A DNA stretch of 64,000 nt from SHVZ01 sp041906305 (GCA_041906305.1 JAYRJL010000009.1:124001-188000); one strand, 5' to 3'; positions 25,276 through 34,699 are shown, counted from the first letter of the stretch. Notes: generated by a model from the letters alone, not told the origin. Made by a program: numbers and translations.

Positions 25276-26406
25276 ATGACCTCCCGCCTTCCGTTCGTCG
25301 ACCTCCAGGCGCAGCGCCGCCGCATCGGACCTTGCCTCGACGAGGCGCTGGCGCGCGTGCTGGCGCATGGCCAGTTCATCCTCGGACCCGAGGTGCGCGA
25401 GCTCGAAGCGAAGCTGGCATCCTTCTCCGGCGTGAAGCACTGCATCAGCTGCGCCAACGGCACCGACGCGCTGCTGCTGCCGCTGATGGCATGGGGCATC
25501 GGGCCGGGCGACGCGGTGCTGGTGCCGTCGTTCACCTTCGTTGCGTCGGCCGAGGTCGTGGTGCTCGCCGGCGCCACGCCGGTCTTCGTCGACGTCGACC
25601 GCACGAACTTCAACGTGACGCCGGAAAGCCTCGAGCTCGGCATCCGCGCCGCGCGCGAGGCCGGCCTCGCGCCCAAGGTGGCGATGCCGGTCGACCTGTT
25701 CGGCCAGCCGGTCGACTTCGCGAAGATCGAGCCGGTCTGCCGCAAGCATGGCCTGAAGATTCTTTCCGACGCCGCGCAGAGCTACGGCGGCGCTCAGGGA
25801 AACCGCCGTGTCGGCTCGCTCGCGCCGGTGACCTCGACCAGCTTCTTCCCCTCGAAGCCGCTCGGCACCTATGGCGACGGCGGCGCGATCTTCACCGACG
25901 ACGGCGAGATCGACGCTCTCCTCCGCAGCATACGCATGCACGGCCAGGGCATCGACAAGTATCACAACGTCCGCATCGGCCTTAACTCGCGGCTCGATAC
26001 GATGCAGGCGGCGATCCTGCTGGAGAAGCTGGCCATCCTCGAGGACGAGATCGCGGCGCGGGACCGCGTCGCCAGGCGCTACGCGGACGCGCTCGCCGAC
26101 ATCTGCGAAGTGCCGCGCATCGCCGCCGGCAACGTCTCGGCCTGGGCGCAGTACACGATCCTGATCGAGGACCGCGACCGGGTGGCGAAGGAACTGGACG
26201 CCGCCGGGATCCCGACAGCGATCTACTACCCGATTCCGGTCCATCGCCAGGACGGCTACCGGCACTTCCCCGCCGCCAAGGGCGGGCTCCCGGTGTCGGA
26301 GGAGCTGGCGGACCTGGTCCTCAGCCTGCCGATGCATCCCTACCTGGAGCCGGCCGACCAGGACCGGGTGATTGCGGCGGTGCGTCAGGCGGCCGGCCGC
26401 TCGTAA
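25276..26406 (+). CDS. DegT/DnrJ/EryC1/StrS family aminotransferase
   Basis: 376-residue PLP enzyme of the sugar-nucleotide aminotransferase family. The PLP lysine is K194 in SFFPSKPLGTYGDGGA. N-terminal LPFVDLQAQ, SCANGTDALLL and PSFTFVASAEVV are family blocks, and the C-terminal PIPVHRQDGY binds the sugar nucleotide in relatives. It probably makes an aminated keto-sugar for glycan or lipid A-type products. No other sugar-nucleotide genes are adjacent, so the product is unknown. Confidence 0.92.
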   Translation: MTSRLPFVDLQAQRRRIGPCLDEALARVLAHGQFILGPEVRELEAKLASFSGVKHCISCANGTDALLLPLMAWGIGPGDAVLVPSFTFVASAEVVVLAGATPVFVDVDRTNFNVTPESLELGIRAAREAGLAPKVAMPVDLFGQPVDFAKIEPVCRKHGLKILSDAAQSYGGAQGNRRVGSLAPVTSTSFFPSKPLGTYGDGGAIFTDDGEIDALLRSIRMHGQGIDKYHNVRIGLNSRLDTMQAAILLEKLAILEDEIAARDRVARRYADALADICEVPRIAAGNVSAWAQYTILIEDRDRVAKELDAAGIPTAIYYPIPVHRQDGYRHFPAAKGGLPVSEELADLVLSLPMHPYLEPADQDRVIAAVRQAAGRS

Positions 26407-26471
26407 ATTCCTCTCCGACGGCGGAACCATACGGGAGTACCGCTGTTACAGGCGCGGAGGTCCCCCGCTCC

Positions 26472-27413
26472 ATGCGCCACAGTTCCCTCGCCGTTCTCGT
26501 CGCCGCCCTCGCCACCCTTCCCGCCGGCCGTGCGCTCGCGGTCGAAGCCGCCGTTCATCCCTTCTGCATCCAGCAGCTGGTGCGGATGGGCGACGTCCAC
26601 TTCGAGACCGAGAAGGAGCAAGCCCTTCCGATCAAGGTCTGCAACCAGCACTACCGGAAGGCGCCGATCGACATCAAAGGGGACTACTACGTCTCCGAGG
26701 TGAGGGGCGTCTACGCCAACGCCTTCAAGGGCGCCAAGCAGACGCGCGTCCCCTTCTACAAGTACCGGATCGCCGGATATCACCGGAACGTCGTCGTCGT
26801 CGATCTCGCCGAGGGCGTCGGCGATGCCGGCGTCTATTCGGCGATCGCGCTGGTCACCGGCTGGCCGGTGACGGAGTCCCAGAGCAAGGACTCGCGCGAC
26901 ATGGGCGGCGACCTCGATCTCGTCGGCGCCCTCGAACGCGGCGACCGCTGCAACGGCGGCATCGCCAGCGCCAAGATGAGCGGCCCCTCGACGCTCGAGC
27001 TCGGCGAGAAGATCACGCCGTACGATCTCTTCGTTTATCGCGCCGTCCGCGCCCTTCGCCGCGACAAGAACAAGGTCGCCTACCATCAGGTCGAGAACGA
27101 GACGATCGAGCCGATCTCGCCGAGACTCATGGAGCTCGAACCCTACCGTGACCTGGACACCGCGGCGACCAGCTGCATCGGCACCGCGACCACCGCGTAC
27201 GACCTCGACAGCGGGACATCGAAGCTAGTGTCGATCACGCTGACCGGCCTCGTCGACAGGGACCCGAAATGGGTCGCGAAGCACAGGCACCAGGCCTGCT
27301 TCAACAAGGTGGTGAAGGCGGCGGTGCCGTCCTTCCCGAAGACTCTCGAGCCCGACGCGATCAGCGCGCTCTCGAAGAACTTCGAGAGCCAATGTCTCGG
27401 CGACAAATCCTAA
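26472..27413 (+). CDS. Secreted protein of unknown function with six cysteines
   Basis: 313 residues. A clear signal peptide (MRHSSLAVLVAALATLPAGRALA) precedes a mature protein with six cysteines (FCIQ, VCNQ, RCNG, SCIG, ACFN, QCLG), enough for three disulfides. It is rich in Lys, Tyr and Asp with no recognised motif and no further membrane segment. I do not recognise the family. It stands alone between the DegT gene and the convergent CoA-transferase gene, whose stop codon overlaps its own (27410-27413). Confidence 0.75.
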   Translation: MRHSSLAVLVAALATLPAGRALAVEAAVHPFCIQQLVRMGDVHFETEKEQALPIKVCNQHYRKAPIDIKGDYYVSEVRGVYANAFKGAKQTRVPFYKYRIAGYHRNVVVVDLAEGVGDAGVYSAIALVTGWPVTESQSKDSRDMGGDLDLVGALERGDRCNGGIASAKMSGPSTLELGEKITPYDLFVYRAVRALRRDKNKVAYHQVENETIEPISPRLMELEPYRDLDTAATSCIGTATTAYDLDSGTSKLVSITLTGLVDRDPKWVAKHRHQACFNKVVKAAVPSFPKTLEPDAISALSKNFESQCLGDKS

Positions 27414-28615
27414 GCGAGCCTGACGACACCGTCCTTCGCCAGCCGGGTGATCTCGTCCCGGCCGTAGCCGAGCTCCGTCAGGATCTCTTCCGTGTGCTGG
27501 CCGAGCAGCGGCGCGCCGCGACGAATGCCGGCCGGCGTCGCCGACAGCTTGACCGGCGGTCCGATCGTCTTCACCGACCCGAGGGTCTTGTGCGTGACCT
27601 CCATCACCATGCCGCGCGCCAGCGTCTGCGGGTCGGCATGCATCTGGTTCACGTCCATCACCGGCCCGGCGGGCACACCGGCAGTCTCCAAGATCGCCAG
27701 CCACGCAGCGGAAGTCTTCTTCACGAAGCAGGCCTCCATGAGATCGACCAGCGTCGCGAGGTTCGTCATGCGGCCGGCGTTGTCCTTGAAGCGCGCATCG
27801 TCCGCGAGTTCCAGCAAGTCCAGCGCCTCCAGGGTCCGTATCCAGTTCGACTGGTTGGCGGCGCCGACATTGATGTATCCGTCGGACGTCCGGAACGCCT
27901 GGTAGGGCCCGTTGAGCGGATGCGCCGATCCGAGCGGACCAGGCGCCACGCCGGTCGCGAGCGCGATCGCCGACTGCCAGAAGGTGTGGACGATGCCGGC
28001 CTCGAAGAGCGACGTGTCGACGAGCTGGCCTTGGCCGGTCTTCTGCGCATGGAAAAGAGCGGCAAGGATGCCCATCGCCGCGAGGATGCCGGCGGTGATG
28101 TCGGTGACCGGCGCGCCGATCTTGACCGGCGGACGCCCTGGCCCCTCGCCGGTGATGCTCATCAGCCCGCTCATGCCCTGCGCGATCAGGTCGAAGCCAC
28201 CGCGATCGGCATAGGGACCGGTGCGCCCGAAGCCCGACAGCGAGCAATAGACGAGCGCCGGATTTTCGGCCGCGAGCGACGCGTAGCCGAGACCGAAGTG
28301 CTCCATCGCGCCTTTGCGATAGTTCTCGATGAAGACGTCGCCCGACAGCGCGAGCTTCCGCAGCACGGCGCGGCCGGTCTCGCTTCGGTTGTCGACGGCG
28401 AAGCCGCGCTTGTTGCGGTTCATCATCAGGAAGGCAGCGGACTCCTCGCCCACTTTCGGAGGAACCATCCGGCGCGTGTCGTCACCCGCTGGCAGCCGCT
28501 CGACCTTGATCACGTCGGCGCCGAGATCGGCCAGCATCAGACCACAGGTCGGCCCGGCCATGATGTGCGCCATCTCGACGACGCGCACGCCCTTGAGCGG
28601 ACCGGCCGGCTCCAC
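27410..28615 (-). CDS. CaiB/BaiF family (class III) CoA transferase
   Basis: 401 residues. The N-terminal LKGVRVVEMAHIMAGPTCGLMLADLGADVIKVE and the catalytic aspartate segment RGGFDLIAQGMSGLM identify a formyl-CoA/carnitine-type CoA transferase that swaps CoA between organic acids through an aspartyl-CoA thioester. The GTG at 28615 is chosen because it lies one base after the stop of the enoyl-CoA hydratase gene and begins the conserved region. Longer in-frame versions add a basic, non-homologous leader. The substrate is unknown. Confidence 0.9.
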   Translation of the reverse strand: MEPAGPLKGVRVVEMAHIMAGPTCGLMLADLGADVIKVERLPAGDDTRRMVPPKVGEESAAFLMMNRNKRGFAVDNRSETGRAVLRKLALSGDVFIENYRKGAMEHFGLGYASLAAENPALVYCSLSGFGRTGPYADRGGFDLIAQGMSGLMSITGEGPGRPPVKIGAPVTDITAGILAAMGILAALFHAQKTGQGQLVDTSLFEAGIVHTFWQSAIALATGVAPGPLGSAHPLNGPYQAFRTSDGYINVGAANQSNWIRTLEALDLLELADDARFKDNAGRMTNLATLVDLMEACFVKKTSAAWLAILETAGVPAGPVMDVNQMHADPQTLARGMVMEVTHKTLGSVKTIGPPVKLSATPAGIRRGAPLLGQHTEEILTELGYGRDEITRLAKDGVVRLA

Positions 28616-28616
28616 C

Positions 28617-29396
28617 TCAGCGTCCCTTGAAGACGGGCTTCGCCTTTGCGAGGAAGGCGTCGCGACCGGCGCGATAGTCCTCCGTGCCGAAGCAGGCGAA
28701 GCCTTCGTCCGCCTCATCCGACGAGAGCGGCCGAGCCTCGGCCAGGCGCCGGGCGAATTTCTTGTGCCAGCGGTTGACGAGCGGGGCGCCGTCGGCGATC
28801 CGCCGGGCGGTCGCGGTGCCCTCGCCCTCCACCTTATCGTCGGCGACCACGCGGTTGACCAGGCGCTTCTGCAGAGCCTCCTCGGCCCCGAAGACGCGCG
28901 CCTCGTAGAGGATCTCGAGCGCGACCGACTCCCCGCAAAGGCGGATCAGCGCCTCGATCTCCGGATAGGCCATCACCAGGCCGAGCCGGTTGATCGGCAC
29001 GCCGAAGCGCGACGAGGTTCCGCAGATCCGCATGTCGCACATCAAGGCGATCTCGAGCCCGCCGCCGACGCAGATGCCCTTGATCACCGCGAGGGTCGGA
29101 TGCCGGCAGGAAGCGACCGCGCCCATCGTGTCGTGCATCACGTGCCCGTAGGCGGTGGCCTGGGCGACGTCGGCCCGCTCGGTCGAGAACTCGGCGATGT
29201 CGGCGCCCGGCGAGAAGGCGCGGTCGCCCGATCCGGTCAGCACGACGCAGCCGACGTCGTCATCACGGTCCAGGGCGGCCATCGCCTCGCCGATCCCCCG
29301 CCACATCGCCTTGTTGAGCGCGTTCAGCTTCTCCGGCCGGTTGAGCCGGACGGTGGCGATTCGGTCCTTCTTCTCGACCTCGACGACCTCGGCCAT
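28617..29396 (-). CDS. Enoyl-CoA hydratase/isomerase family protein
   Basis: 259 residues of the crotonase fold. Oxyanion-hole residues lie in RAFSPGADIAEF and KGICVGGGLEIALMCDMRI, with NRPEKLNALNKAMW near the start. The classical catalytic glutamate pair region reads NRLGLVMAYPEIEAL, so hydration versus isomerisation or another crotonase reaction is open. The ATG at 29396 has GGGAGAGG just upstream. Co-transcribed with the CoA transferase, suggesting a small acyl-CoA catabolic unit. Confidence 0.88.
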   Translation of the reverse strand: MAEVVEVEKKDRIATVRLNRPEKLNALNKAMWRGIGEAMAALDRDDDVGCVVLTGSGDRAFSPGADIAEFSTERADVAQATAYGHVMHDTMGAVASCRHPTLAVIKGICVGGGLEIALMCDMRICGTSSRFGVPINRLGLVMAYPEIEALIRLCGESVALEILYEARVFGAEEALQKRLVNRVVADDKVEGEGTATARRIADGAPLVNRWHKKFARRLAEARPLSSDEADEGFACFGTEDYRAGRDAFLAKAKPVFKGR

Positions 29397-29491
29397 GCGC
29401 CTCTCCCTCGGATGCGCCGACACTAGCGGACCGGGAGGCGAAACGCGCGAAACTCTGCTAAACGACGGGCGCCAGAACGGAGGGGAAGACG

Positions 29492-30151
29492 ATGGCCGAC
29501 ACCGCGACCGCCCAGCTGACCGCCGACATCCTGCTGGAGATCCAGGCGGTCCATATCCGCCCCGAGGAACCCTTCACCTTCACCTCCGGCCGGAAATCGC
29601 CGGTCTATGTCGACTGCCGGAAGATCATCTCGTTCCCGCGCGCCCGCGCGACGCTGATGAACCTGGCGATACAGACCGTCTGCAAGGAAGCCGGGCACGA
29701 GGCCTTCGACGTGGTCGCGGGCGGCGAGACCGCGGGCATCCCCTTCGCCGCCTGGGTCTCCGAGCGCCTGATGCTGCCGATGACCTACATCCGGAAGAAG
29801 CCGAAGGGCTTTGGCCGCAACGCGCAGATCGAAGGCGACTTCAAGGACGGCGCGCGCATGCTGCTGGTCGAGGACCTGGCCTCGGAGGGCGGCTCCAAGC
29901 ACCTCTTCCTCGATGCGATCAACGCCGCCGGCGCCACCTGCAAGCACATCTTCGTCATCTTCAACTACGGCACCTTCCCCGAAGGCATCGCCGCGCTCGA
30001 AGCCCGCGGCGTGAAGCTGCACTACCTCGCGACCTGGGCCGACGTGCTCGTCGCTGCCGAGCGCAAGGGCTACACCAAGGACCAGCTCGACCAGGTCCGC
30101 ACCTTCCTCGCCGACCCCGACGGCTGGGCCGCCAGGCTCAAGAGCGCCTGA
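29492..30151 (+). CDS. pyrE: Orotate phosphoribosyltransferase
   Basis: Makes orotidine 5'-phosphate from orotate and PRPP in pyrimidine synthesis. 219 residues. The N-terminus has FTFTSGRKSPVYVDCRK, and the PRPP-binding loop reads MLLVEDLASEGGS, a variant of the common VEDVxTTGGS. An excellent ribosome binding site (GGAGGGGAAGACG) precedes the ATG. The substitutions in the loop are typical of an alphaproteobacterial PyrE branch. It is followed after 12 bases by hyi. Confidence 0.93.
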   Translation: MADTATAQLTADILLEIQAVHIRPEEPFTFTSGRKSPVYVDCRKIISFPRARATLMNLAIQTVCKEAGHEAFDVVAGGETAGIPFAAWVSERLMLPMTYIRKKPKGFGRNAQIEGDFKDGARMLLVEDLASEGGSKHLFLDAINAAGATCKHIFVIFNYGTFPEGIAALEARGVKLHYLATWADVLVAAERKGYTKDQLDQVRTFLADPDGWAARLKSA

Positions 30152-30163
30152 GGACCCGCGCCC

Positions 30164-30925
30164 ATGCCGCGTTTCGCCGCCAACCTCTCGACCATGTTCG
30201 GCGAGCACGACTGGCTCGCGCGCCCGCTGGCGGCCAAGCGCTGCGGCTTCGCGGCGGTCGAGATCCAGTCGCCCTACGAGTTCGAGCTCGACGCCTGGGT
30301 CCGCGCCAAGAACGAAGCGCAAGTCGAGTGGCTGATGATCAACCTGCCGGCGGGCAAGCCGGGCGAGCGCGGCATGGCGTGCCTGCCCGGACGCGAGGCC
30401 GACTTCCGTGCCGGCGTCGCCGAGTGTCGTCGCTACGGCGAGGCGCTCGGGATTACGCAGGTGAACATGCCGGCCGGCGTGCCGCCCAAGGACGCCGAGC
30501 GTGCCCGCATCGAGGACACCTTGATCGCGAACTACCGCTATGCCGCCGAAGAGCTGGGCAAGGCCGGGATCAAGGCGCTGGTCGAGCCGCTCAACGACCG
30601 CGACATCCCAGGCACCTTCGTCACCCGCGCCGACCAGGCGCTCGACCTGATCGACCGCGCCGGCCACGCCAATCTCGGCCTGCTGCACGACCTCTATCAC
30701 GCCCAGATCATGGTCGGCGACCTGCTCCGGAACCTGGAAGAGCTGATGCCGCGCATCGGCCACATCCAGTTTGCCGACCCGCCCAAGCGGACCGAGCCTG
30801 GAACCGGAGAGCTCAACTGGTCCGTCCTGTTCGCCGCGATCGACCGACTGGGGTACCGCGGCTGGGTTTCGGCCGAGTATTTTCCGACCGGAAAGACCGC
30901 CGACAGCCTCACGTGGATGCGTTGA
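30164..30925 (+). CDS. hyi: Hydroxypyruvate isomerase-like TIM-barrel protein
   Basis: 253 residues. The likely metal ligands E141, D176, Q202 and E239 align with E142, D177, Q203 and E240 of the E. coli hydroxypyruvate isomerase, and the opening FAANLSTMFGEHDWLAR is typical. Hyi interconverts hydroxypyruvate and tartronate semialdehyde in glyoxylate metabolism; related proteins (OtnI) isomerise other keto acids. Placement behind pyrE gives no metabolic clue. Confidence 0.85.
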   Translation: MPRFAANLSTMFGEHDWLARPLAAKRCGFAAVEIQSPYEFELDAWVRAKNEAQVEWLMINLPAGKPGERGMACLPGREADFRAGVAECRRYGEALGITQVNMPAGVPPKDAERARIEDTLIANYRYAAEELGKAGIKALVEPLNDRDIPGTFVTRADQALDLIDRAGHANLGLLHDLYHAQIMVGDLLRNLEELMPRIGHIQFADPPKRTEPGTGELNWSVLFAAIDRLGYRGWVSAEYFPTGKTADSLTWMR

Positions 30926-31006
30926 TCCAGGCCTAGGGCGACCCTTCCGCCCCTGCCACCGGACTGCCATAATCTCCCGCAGCAGAAGCACTACGGGAGG
31001 TTTTCA

Positions 31007-32671
31007 ATGCGCTATCTGGCAACAGGCATTCTTGCGGCGTCGCTGGCGCTTTCGGGCACCGCCTTCGCCCAGCAGAAGGCCGGCGAGCTGACGGTCGCCA
31101 TGACCCAGTTCCCCGCGACCCTCAACCCGCACATCGACTCGATGCTGGCGAAGACGATCGTGCTGCACATGACGCAGCGCCCGATCACCACCTTCGACGA
31201 GAAGTGGCAGGCGATCTGCCTGCTCTGCACCGAGATGCCGACGATCGAGAACGGCAAGGCGGTGCCGGTCGATATGCCCGACGGCAAGAAGGGCGTGAAG
31301 GTCACCTACACGATCCATCCGAACGCCAAGTGGGGCGACGGCACGCCGGTCACCACCAAGGACGTGCTGTTCACCTACGAGGTCGGCAAGAACCCGGAGA
31401 CGGGCGTCGCCGACATGGAGATGTTCCGCGAGATCGTCGGGATCGAGGCGAAGGACGACAAGACCTTCACCGTGACCAAGGACAAGCTGAAGTTCACCTA
31501 CAACCAGATGAACAATTTCCGGCTCATCCCGGCTCACATCGACGGCGCGAACTTCGATCCCAAGCAGGCGGCCGAGTACAAGAAGAAGACCGCCTTCGAC
31601 ACCACGCCGACCAACCCCGGCCTGTTCTTCGGCCCCTACAAGATCACCGAGCTGGTGACCTCGAGCCACGTCTCGTTCGAGCCGAACCCGACCTGGTACG
31701 GCGAGCCCGCCAAGTTCAAGCGCATCACCTTCAAGGTGATCGAGAACACCGCGGCGATGGAAGCCAACCTGCTTTCGGGCTCGGTCGACTACATCATGGG
31801 CGAGCTCGGCGTCACCATCGACCAGGCGATCGCGTTCCAGAAGCGCCAGGCCGACAAGTACAACTATGACTTCAAGCCGGGCCTCGTTTACGAGCACATC
31901 GACCTCAACCTCGAGAACCCGCTGCTCAAGGACAAGCGCGTCCGCCAGGCCCTGCTCTACGCCATCAACCGCGACCAGATCGTGCAGCAGCTGTTCGAGG
32001 GCAAGCAGCCGGTCGCCCACACCAACGTCAACCCGCTCGACTGGATCTACGACAAGGACGTGAAGTCCTATCGCGCCGACCAGAAGAAGGCGGCCGAGCT
32101 GCTGGACGCCGCCGGCTTCAACGTCATGAAGGACGGCTACCGCCATAACGCCGCCGGCGACCGGCTCCGCTTCGAGCTGATGACGACGGCCGGCAACCGC
32201 TCGCGCGAGCTGGTTCAGCAGGTGCTGCAGAGCCAGTGGAAGTCGGTCGGCGTCGAGATCGTGATCAAGAACGAGCCGGCCCGCGTCTTCTTCGGCGAGA
32301 CCACGAAGGAGCGGAAGTACACCGGCATGGCGCTGTTCGCCTGGATCTCCTCGCCGGAGAACGTGCCGCTGACCATCCTCCACTCCAACCACATCCCGAC
32401 CAAGGAGAACAACTGGGCCGGGCAGAACTACACCGCCTACAAGAACCCGGAGATGGACAAGCTCCTCGAGGCGATCGAGGTCGAGCTCGACAAGGACAAG
32501 CGCCGCGCGCTCTGGACCAAGTTCCAGGCGATCTACGCCGAGGACCTGCCGGTGCTGCCGCTGTTCTTCCGCGCCGAGCCCTTCATCGTTCCGAAGTGGC
32601 TGAAGGGCATCGTGCCGACGGGCCACCAGTACGGCACCACGATGTGGTCGCAGAACTGGGCCGCCAACTGA
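31007..32671 (+). CDS. Peptide/nickel-type ABC transporter substrate-binding protein
   Basis: 554 residues with a signal peptide (cleavage near GTAFA-QQ) followed by an SBP_bac_5 domain: LTVAMTQFPATLNPHIDS, VTYTIHPNAKWGDGTPVTTKDVLFTYE and DKRVRQALLYAINRDQIVQQLF. It captures a ligand in the periplasm for the two permeases encoded downstream. The ribosome binding site is strong (GGGAGG). A 12-bp hairpin separates it from the first permease gene. The ligand may be a peptide or another small molecule; this family is broad. Confidence 0.92.
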   Translation: MRYLATGILAASLALSGTAFAQQKAGELTVAMTQFPATLNPHIDSMLAKTIVLHMTQRPITTFDEKWQAICLLCTEMPTIENGKAVPVDMPDGKKGVKVTYTIHPNAKWGDGTPVTTKDVLFTYEVGKNPETGVADMEMFREIVGIEAKDDKTFTVTKDKLKFTYNQMNNFRLIPAHIDGANFDPKQAAEYKKKTAFDTTPTNPGLFFGPYKITELVTSSHVSFEPNPTWYGEPAKFKRITFKVIENTAAMEANLLSGSVDYIMGELGVTIDQAIAFQKRQADKYNYDFKPGLVYEHIDLNLENPLLKDKRVRQALLYAINRDQIVQQLFEGKQPVAHTNVNPLDWIYDKDVKSYRADQKKAAELLDAAGFNVMKDGYRHNAAGDRLRFELMTTAGNRSRELVQQVLQSQWKSVGVEIVIKNEPARVFFGETTKERKYTGMALFAWISSPENVPLTILHSNHIPTKENNWAGQNYTAYKNPEMDKLLEAIEVELDKDKRRALWTKFQAIYAEDLPVLPLFFRAEPFIVPKWLKGIVPTGHQYGTTMWSQNWAAN

Positions 32672-32677
32672 CGTGAC

Positions 32678-32709
32678 GAAGGCCGGCGGGGCTCGCTCCG
32701 CCGGCCTTC
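32678..32709 (+). terminator. Intra-operon hairpin between binding protein and permease genes
   Basis: Twelve-base-pair perfect stem GAAGGCCGGCGG / CCGCCGGCCTTC with an 8-base loop, followed by the pyrimidine-rich TCTCCTTCC. It lies six bases after the binding-protein stop and 23 before the permease ATG. It probably stabilises the upstream mRNA and partly terminates, so that the binding protein is made in excess. Confidence 0.7.
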
Positions 32710-32731
32710 TCTCCTTCCGGCCGACGGTCCC

Positions 32732-33688
32732 ATGACCCGCTTCCTCTCCGTCCGTTTCCTCCAGGCGATGATCGTCGTCCTGGTCATGTCGTTCGTCGTC
32801 TATGGCCTGATCGGCCTGATGCCGGGCGACCCGATCGACATCATGCTGGCGGGCGACCCCAACATGACCGCCGCCGACGCGGCGCGGCTGCGCGCCCTCT
32901 ACGGCGTCGACAAGCCGATCACCGAGCGCTACCTCGCCTGGCTGATGAGTGCGATCGGCGGCGATTTCGGGTTCTCGCGCCAGCACAACCAGCCGGTGAT
33001 GCACATTCTGCTGCCGCGCCTGCTGAACACGCTCTACCTGATGATCTTCGCCTTCCTGATCTCGGTGTCGGTGGCGATCCCGGCCGGCGTCTATGCCGCC
33101 CGCAATCCCCGCTCCTGGGTCGACCAGGCGATCAACCTCTTCTGCTTTGCCGGCATCTCGGTCCCGGTGTTCTTCCTGGCGCTGCTTCTGATCATCCTGT
33201 TCGCGGTCCAGCTCGGCGTCCTGCCGGCGAGCGGCATGCGCACGGTCGGCGGTCCGCCCTCCTTCCTCGACCAGCTCCGCTACATGGCGCTGCCGGTCCT
33301 GACGCTGACCATCGCCAACGTGGCGCAGGTCACGCGCTACGTGCGCTCGGGCATGATCGAGGTGCTTCGCGAGGACTACATCCGGACGGCCCGCGCCAAG
33401 GGCGCCGACGAGAACCGCGTGGTCTGGAAGCACGCGCTCCGCAACGCGCTGATCCCGACCGTGACGATCATGGCGCTCGAATGCGGCACGCTGCTCTCGG
33501 GCGCTCTGATCACCGAGACGATGTTCGCCTATCTCGGCATGGGCAAGCTGATCTTCGACTCGATCCTCGCCAACGACTTCAACGTGGCGCTGGTGGGGCT
33601 GCTCTTCGCCTGCAGCGTCACGCTGATCCTGAACCTGGTCGCCGACCTGCTCTACGCGGCGCTCGATCCGCGCATCTCCTACCGGTGA
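32732..33688 (+). CDS. ABC transporter permease (DppB-type)
   Basis: 318 residues. The N-terminal helix is followed by the periplasmic motif LMPGDPIDIMLAG. The EAA coupling loop is visible in IRTARAKGADENRVVWKHALRNALIPTVT, as in dipeptide/nickel permeases. Six hydrophobic helices are expected. It overlaps a possible GTG of the second permease. No ATPase gene follows in this operon. Confidence 0.93.
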   Translation: MTRFLSVRFLQAMIVVLVMSFVVYGLIGLMPGDPIDIMLAGDPNMTAADAARLRALYGVDKPITERYLAWLMSAIGGDFGFSRQHNQPVMHILLPRLLNTLYLMIFAFLISVSVAIPAGVYAARNPRSWVDQAINLFCFAGISVPVFFLALLLIILFAVQLGVLPASGMRTVGGPPSFLDQLRYMALPVLTLTIANVAQVTRYVRSGMIEVLREDYIRTARAKGADENRVVWKHALRNALIPTVTIMALECGTLLSGALITETMFAYLGMGKLIFDSILANDFNVALVGLLFACSVTLILNLVADLLYAALDPRISYR

Positions 33689-33696
33689 GCCGCCAG

Positions 33697-34647
33697 ATGG
33701 GTTCGCTCGTCACCACCCAGATCCGCACCGAGGACACGGCCCTGCCGCCGCCGACGCGGCCGGCGGTCCTCATCTGGCGCCGCTTCCGCCGCCACAAGGG
33801 CGCGCTGATCGGCGCCGGCATCCTGATCTTCCTCGCCGTCCTCGCCATTCTTGCGCCCTGGATCGCCGACTGGCGCGGCCAGAACGCCGAGGAGGTCAAC
33901 CTCTTCAACCGCTTCCAGCCCGCGTCGGTCGAGCACCCGCTCGGCACCGACGACCTCGGCCGCGACCTGCTGCTGCGCCTGATCTATGGCGGCCGGATCT
34001 CGCTGTTCGTCGGCCTCGTGACGGCGATCCTGACCGCCTCGATCGGGACCACGATCGGACTGATCTCCGGCTGGTATGGCGGCCGGGTCGACGCCTTCCT
34101 GATGCGCTTCTGCGACGGCTGGATCGCGCTGCCGCTGCTGCCGGTGCTGATCGTGCTCGCCGCGGTCGACCCGACCAAGGTCGGGCTCCCGGCCTCGATC
34201 GCCAAGTCGCCCGACTTGAGCCTCTACCGCATCGTGCTGATCATCGCGCTGGTGACCTGGACCACCTCCGCCCGCCTCGTGCGCGGCGTGACGCTGACCT
34301 TGAAGACCCGCGACTTCGTCCAGGCCGCGGTGGCGCAGGGCGCGTCCACCGCCCGCATCCTCTTCGTCCACATCCTGCCGAACGCGCTCTCGCCGATCCT
34401 GGTCGCCGCCACCTTGGCCAGCGGTAACATCATCCTGCTGGAGTCGACGCTGAGCTTCCTCGGTCTCGGCATCCAGCCGCCGGTCGCGAGCTGGGGCAAC
34501 ATCCTGACCAACGCGCAGGAGATCATCTGGTCCCAGCCGATGCAGGCCATCTACCCGGGCGTGCTGATCTTCACGACCGTGATCTCGCTCAACTTCGTCG
34601 GCGACGGCCTCCAGGACGCGTTCGATCCGCGGACCGAGGGACGGTAG
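33697..34647 (+). CDS. ABC transporter permease (DppC-type)
   Basis: 316 residues. A cytoplasmic N-terminal extension and helix precede HPLGTDDLGRDLLLRLIYGGRISLFVGL, the diagnostic DppC block. The coupling loop is FVQAAVAQGASTARILFVHILPNALSPILV. The ATG at 33697 has GGTGAG seven bases upstream; GTG at 33685, overlapping the previous stop, would add four residues. It ends the operon and converges on the toxin-immunity island. Confidence 0.92.
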   Translation: MGSLVTTQIRTEDTALPPPTRPAVLIWRRFRRHKGALIGAGILIFLAVLAILAPWIADWRGQNAEEVNLFNRFQPASVEHPLGTDDLGRDLLLRLIYGGRISLFVGLVTAILTASIGTTIGLISGWYGGRVDAFLMRFCDGWIALPLLPVLIVLAAVDPTKVGLPASIAKSPDLSLYRIVLIIALVTWTTSARLVRGVTLTLKTRDFVQAAVAQGASTARILFVHILPNALSPILVAATLASGNIILLESTLSFLGLGIQPPVASWGNILTNAQEIIWSQPMQAIYPGVLIFTTVISLNFVGDGLQDAFDPRTEGR

Positions 34648-34699
34648 TCGCTCCCACTATCTATTGCGAATTCAAAGGTCCGGGGACTCGGAGCATGCG

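Noticed and set aside
31004..33433. An 809-codon open frame on the minus strand
   Set aside because: Antisense shadow of the binding-protein and first permease genes; its composition (RHVARD-type repeats of D, H, R, V) has no domain content.
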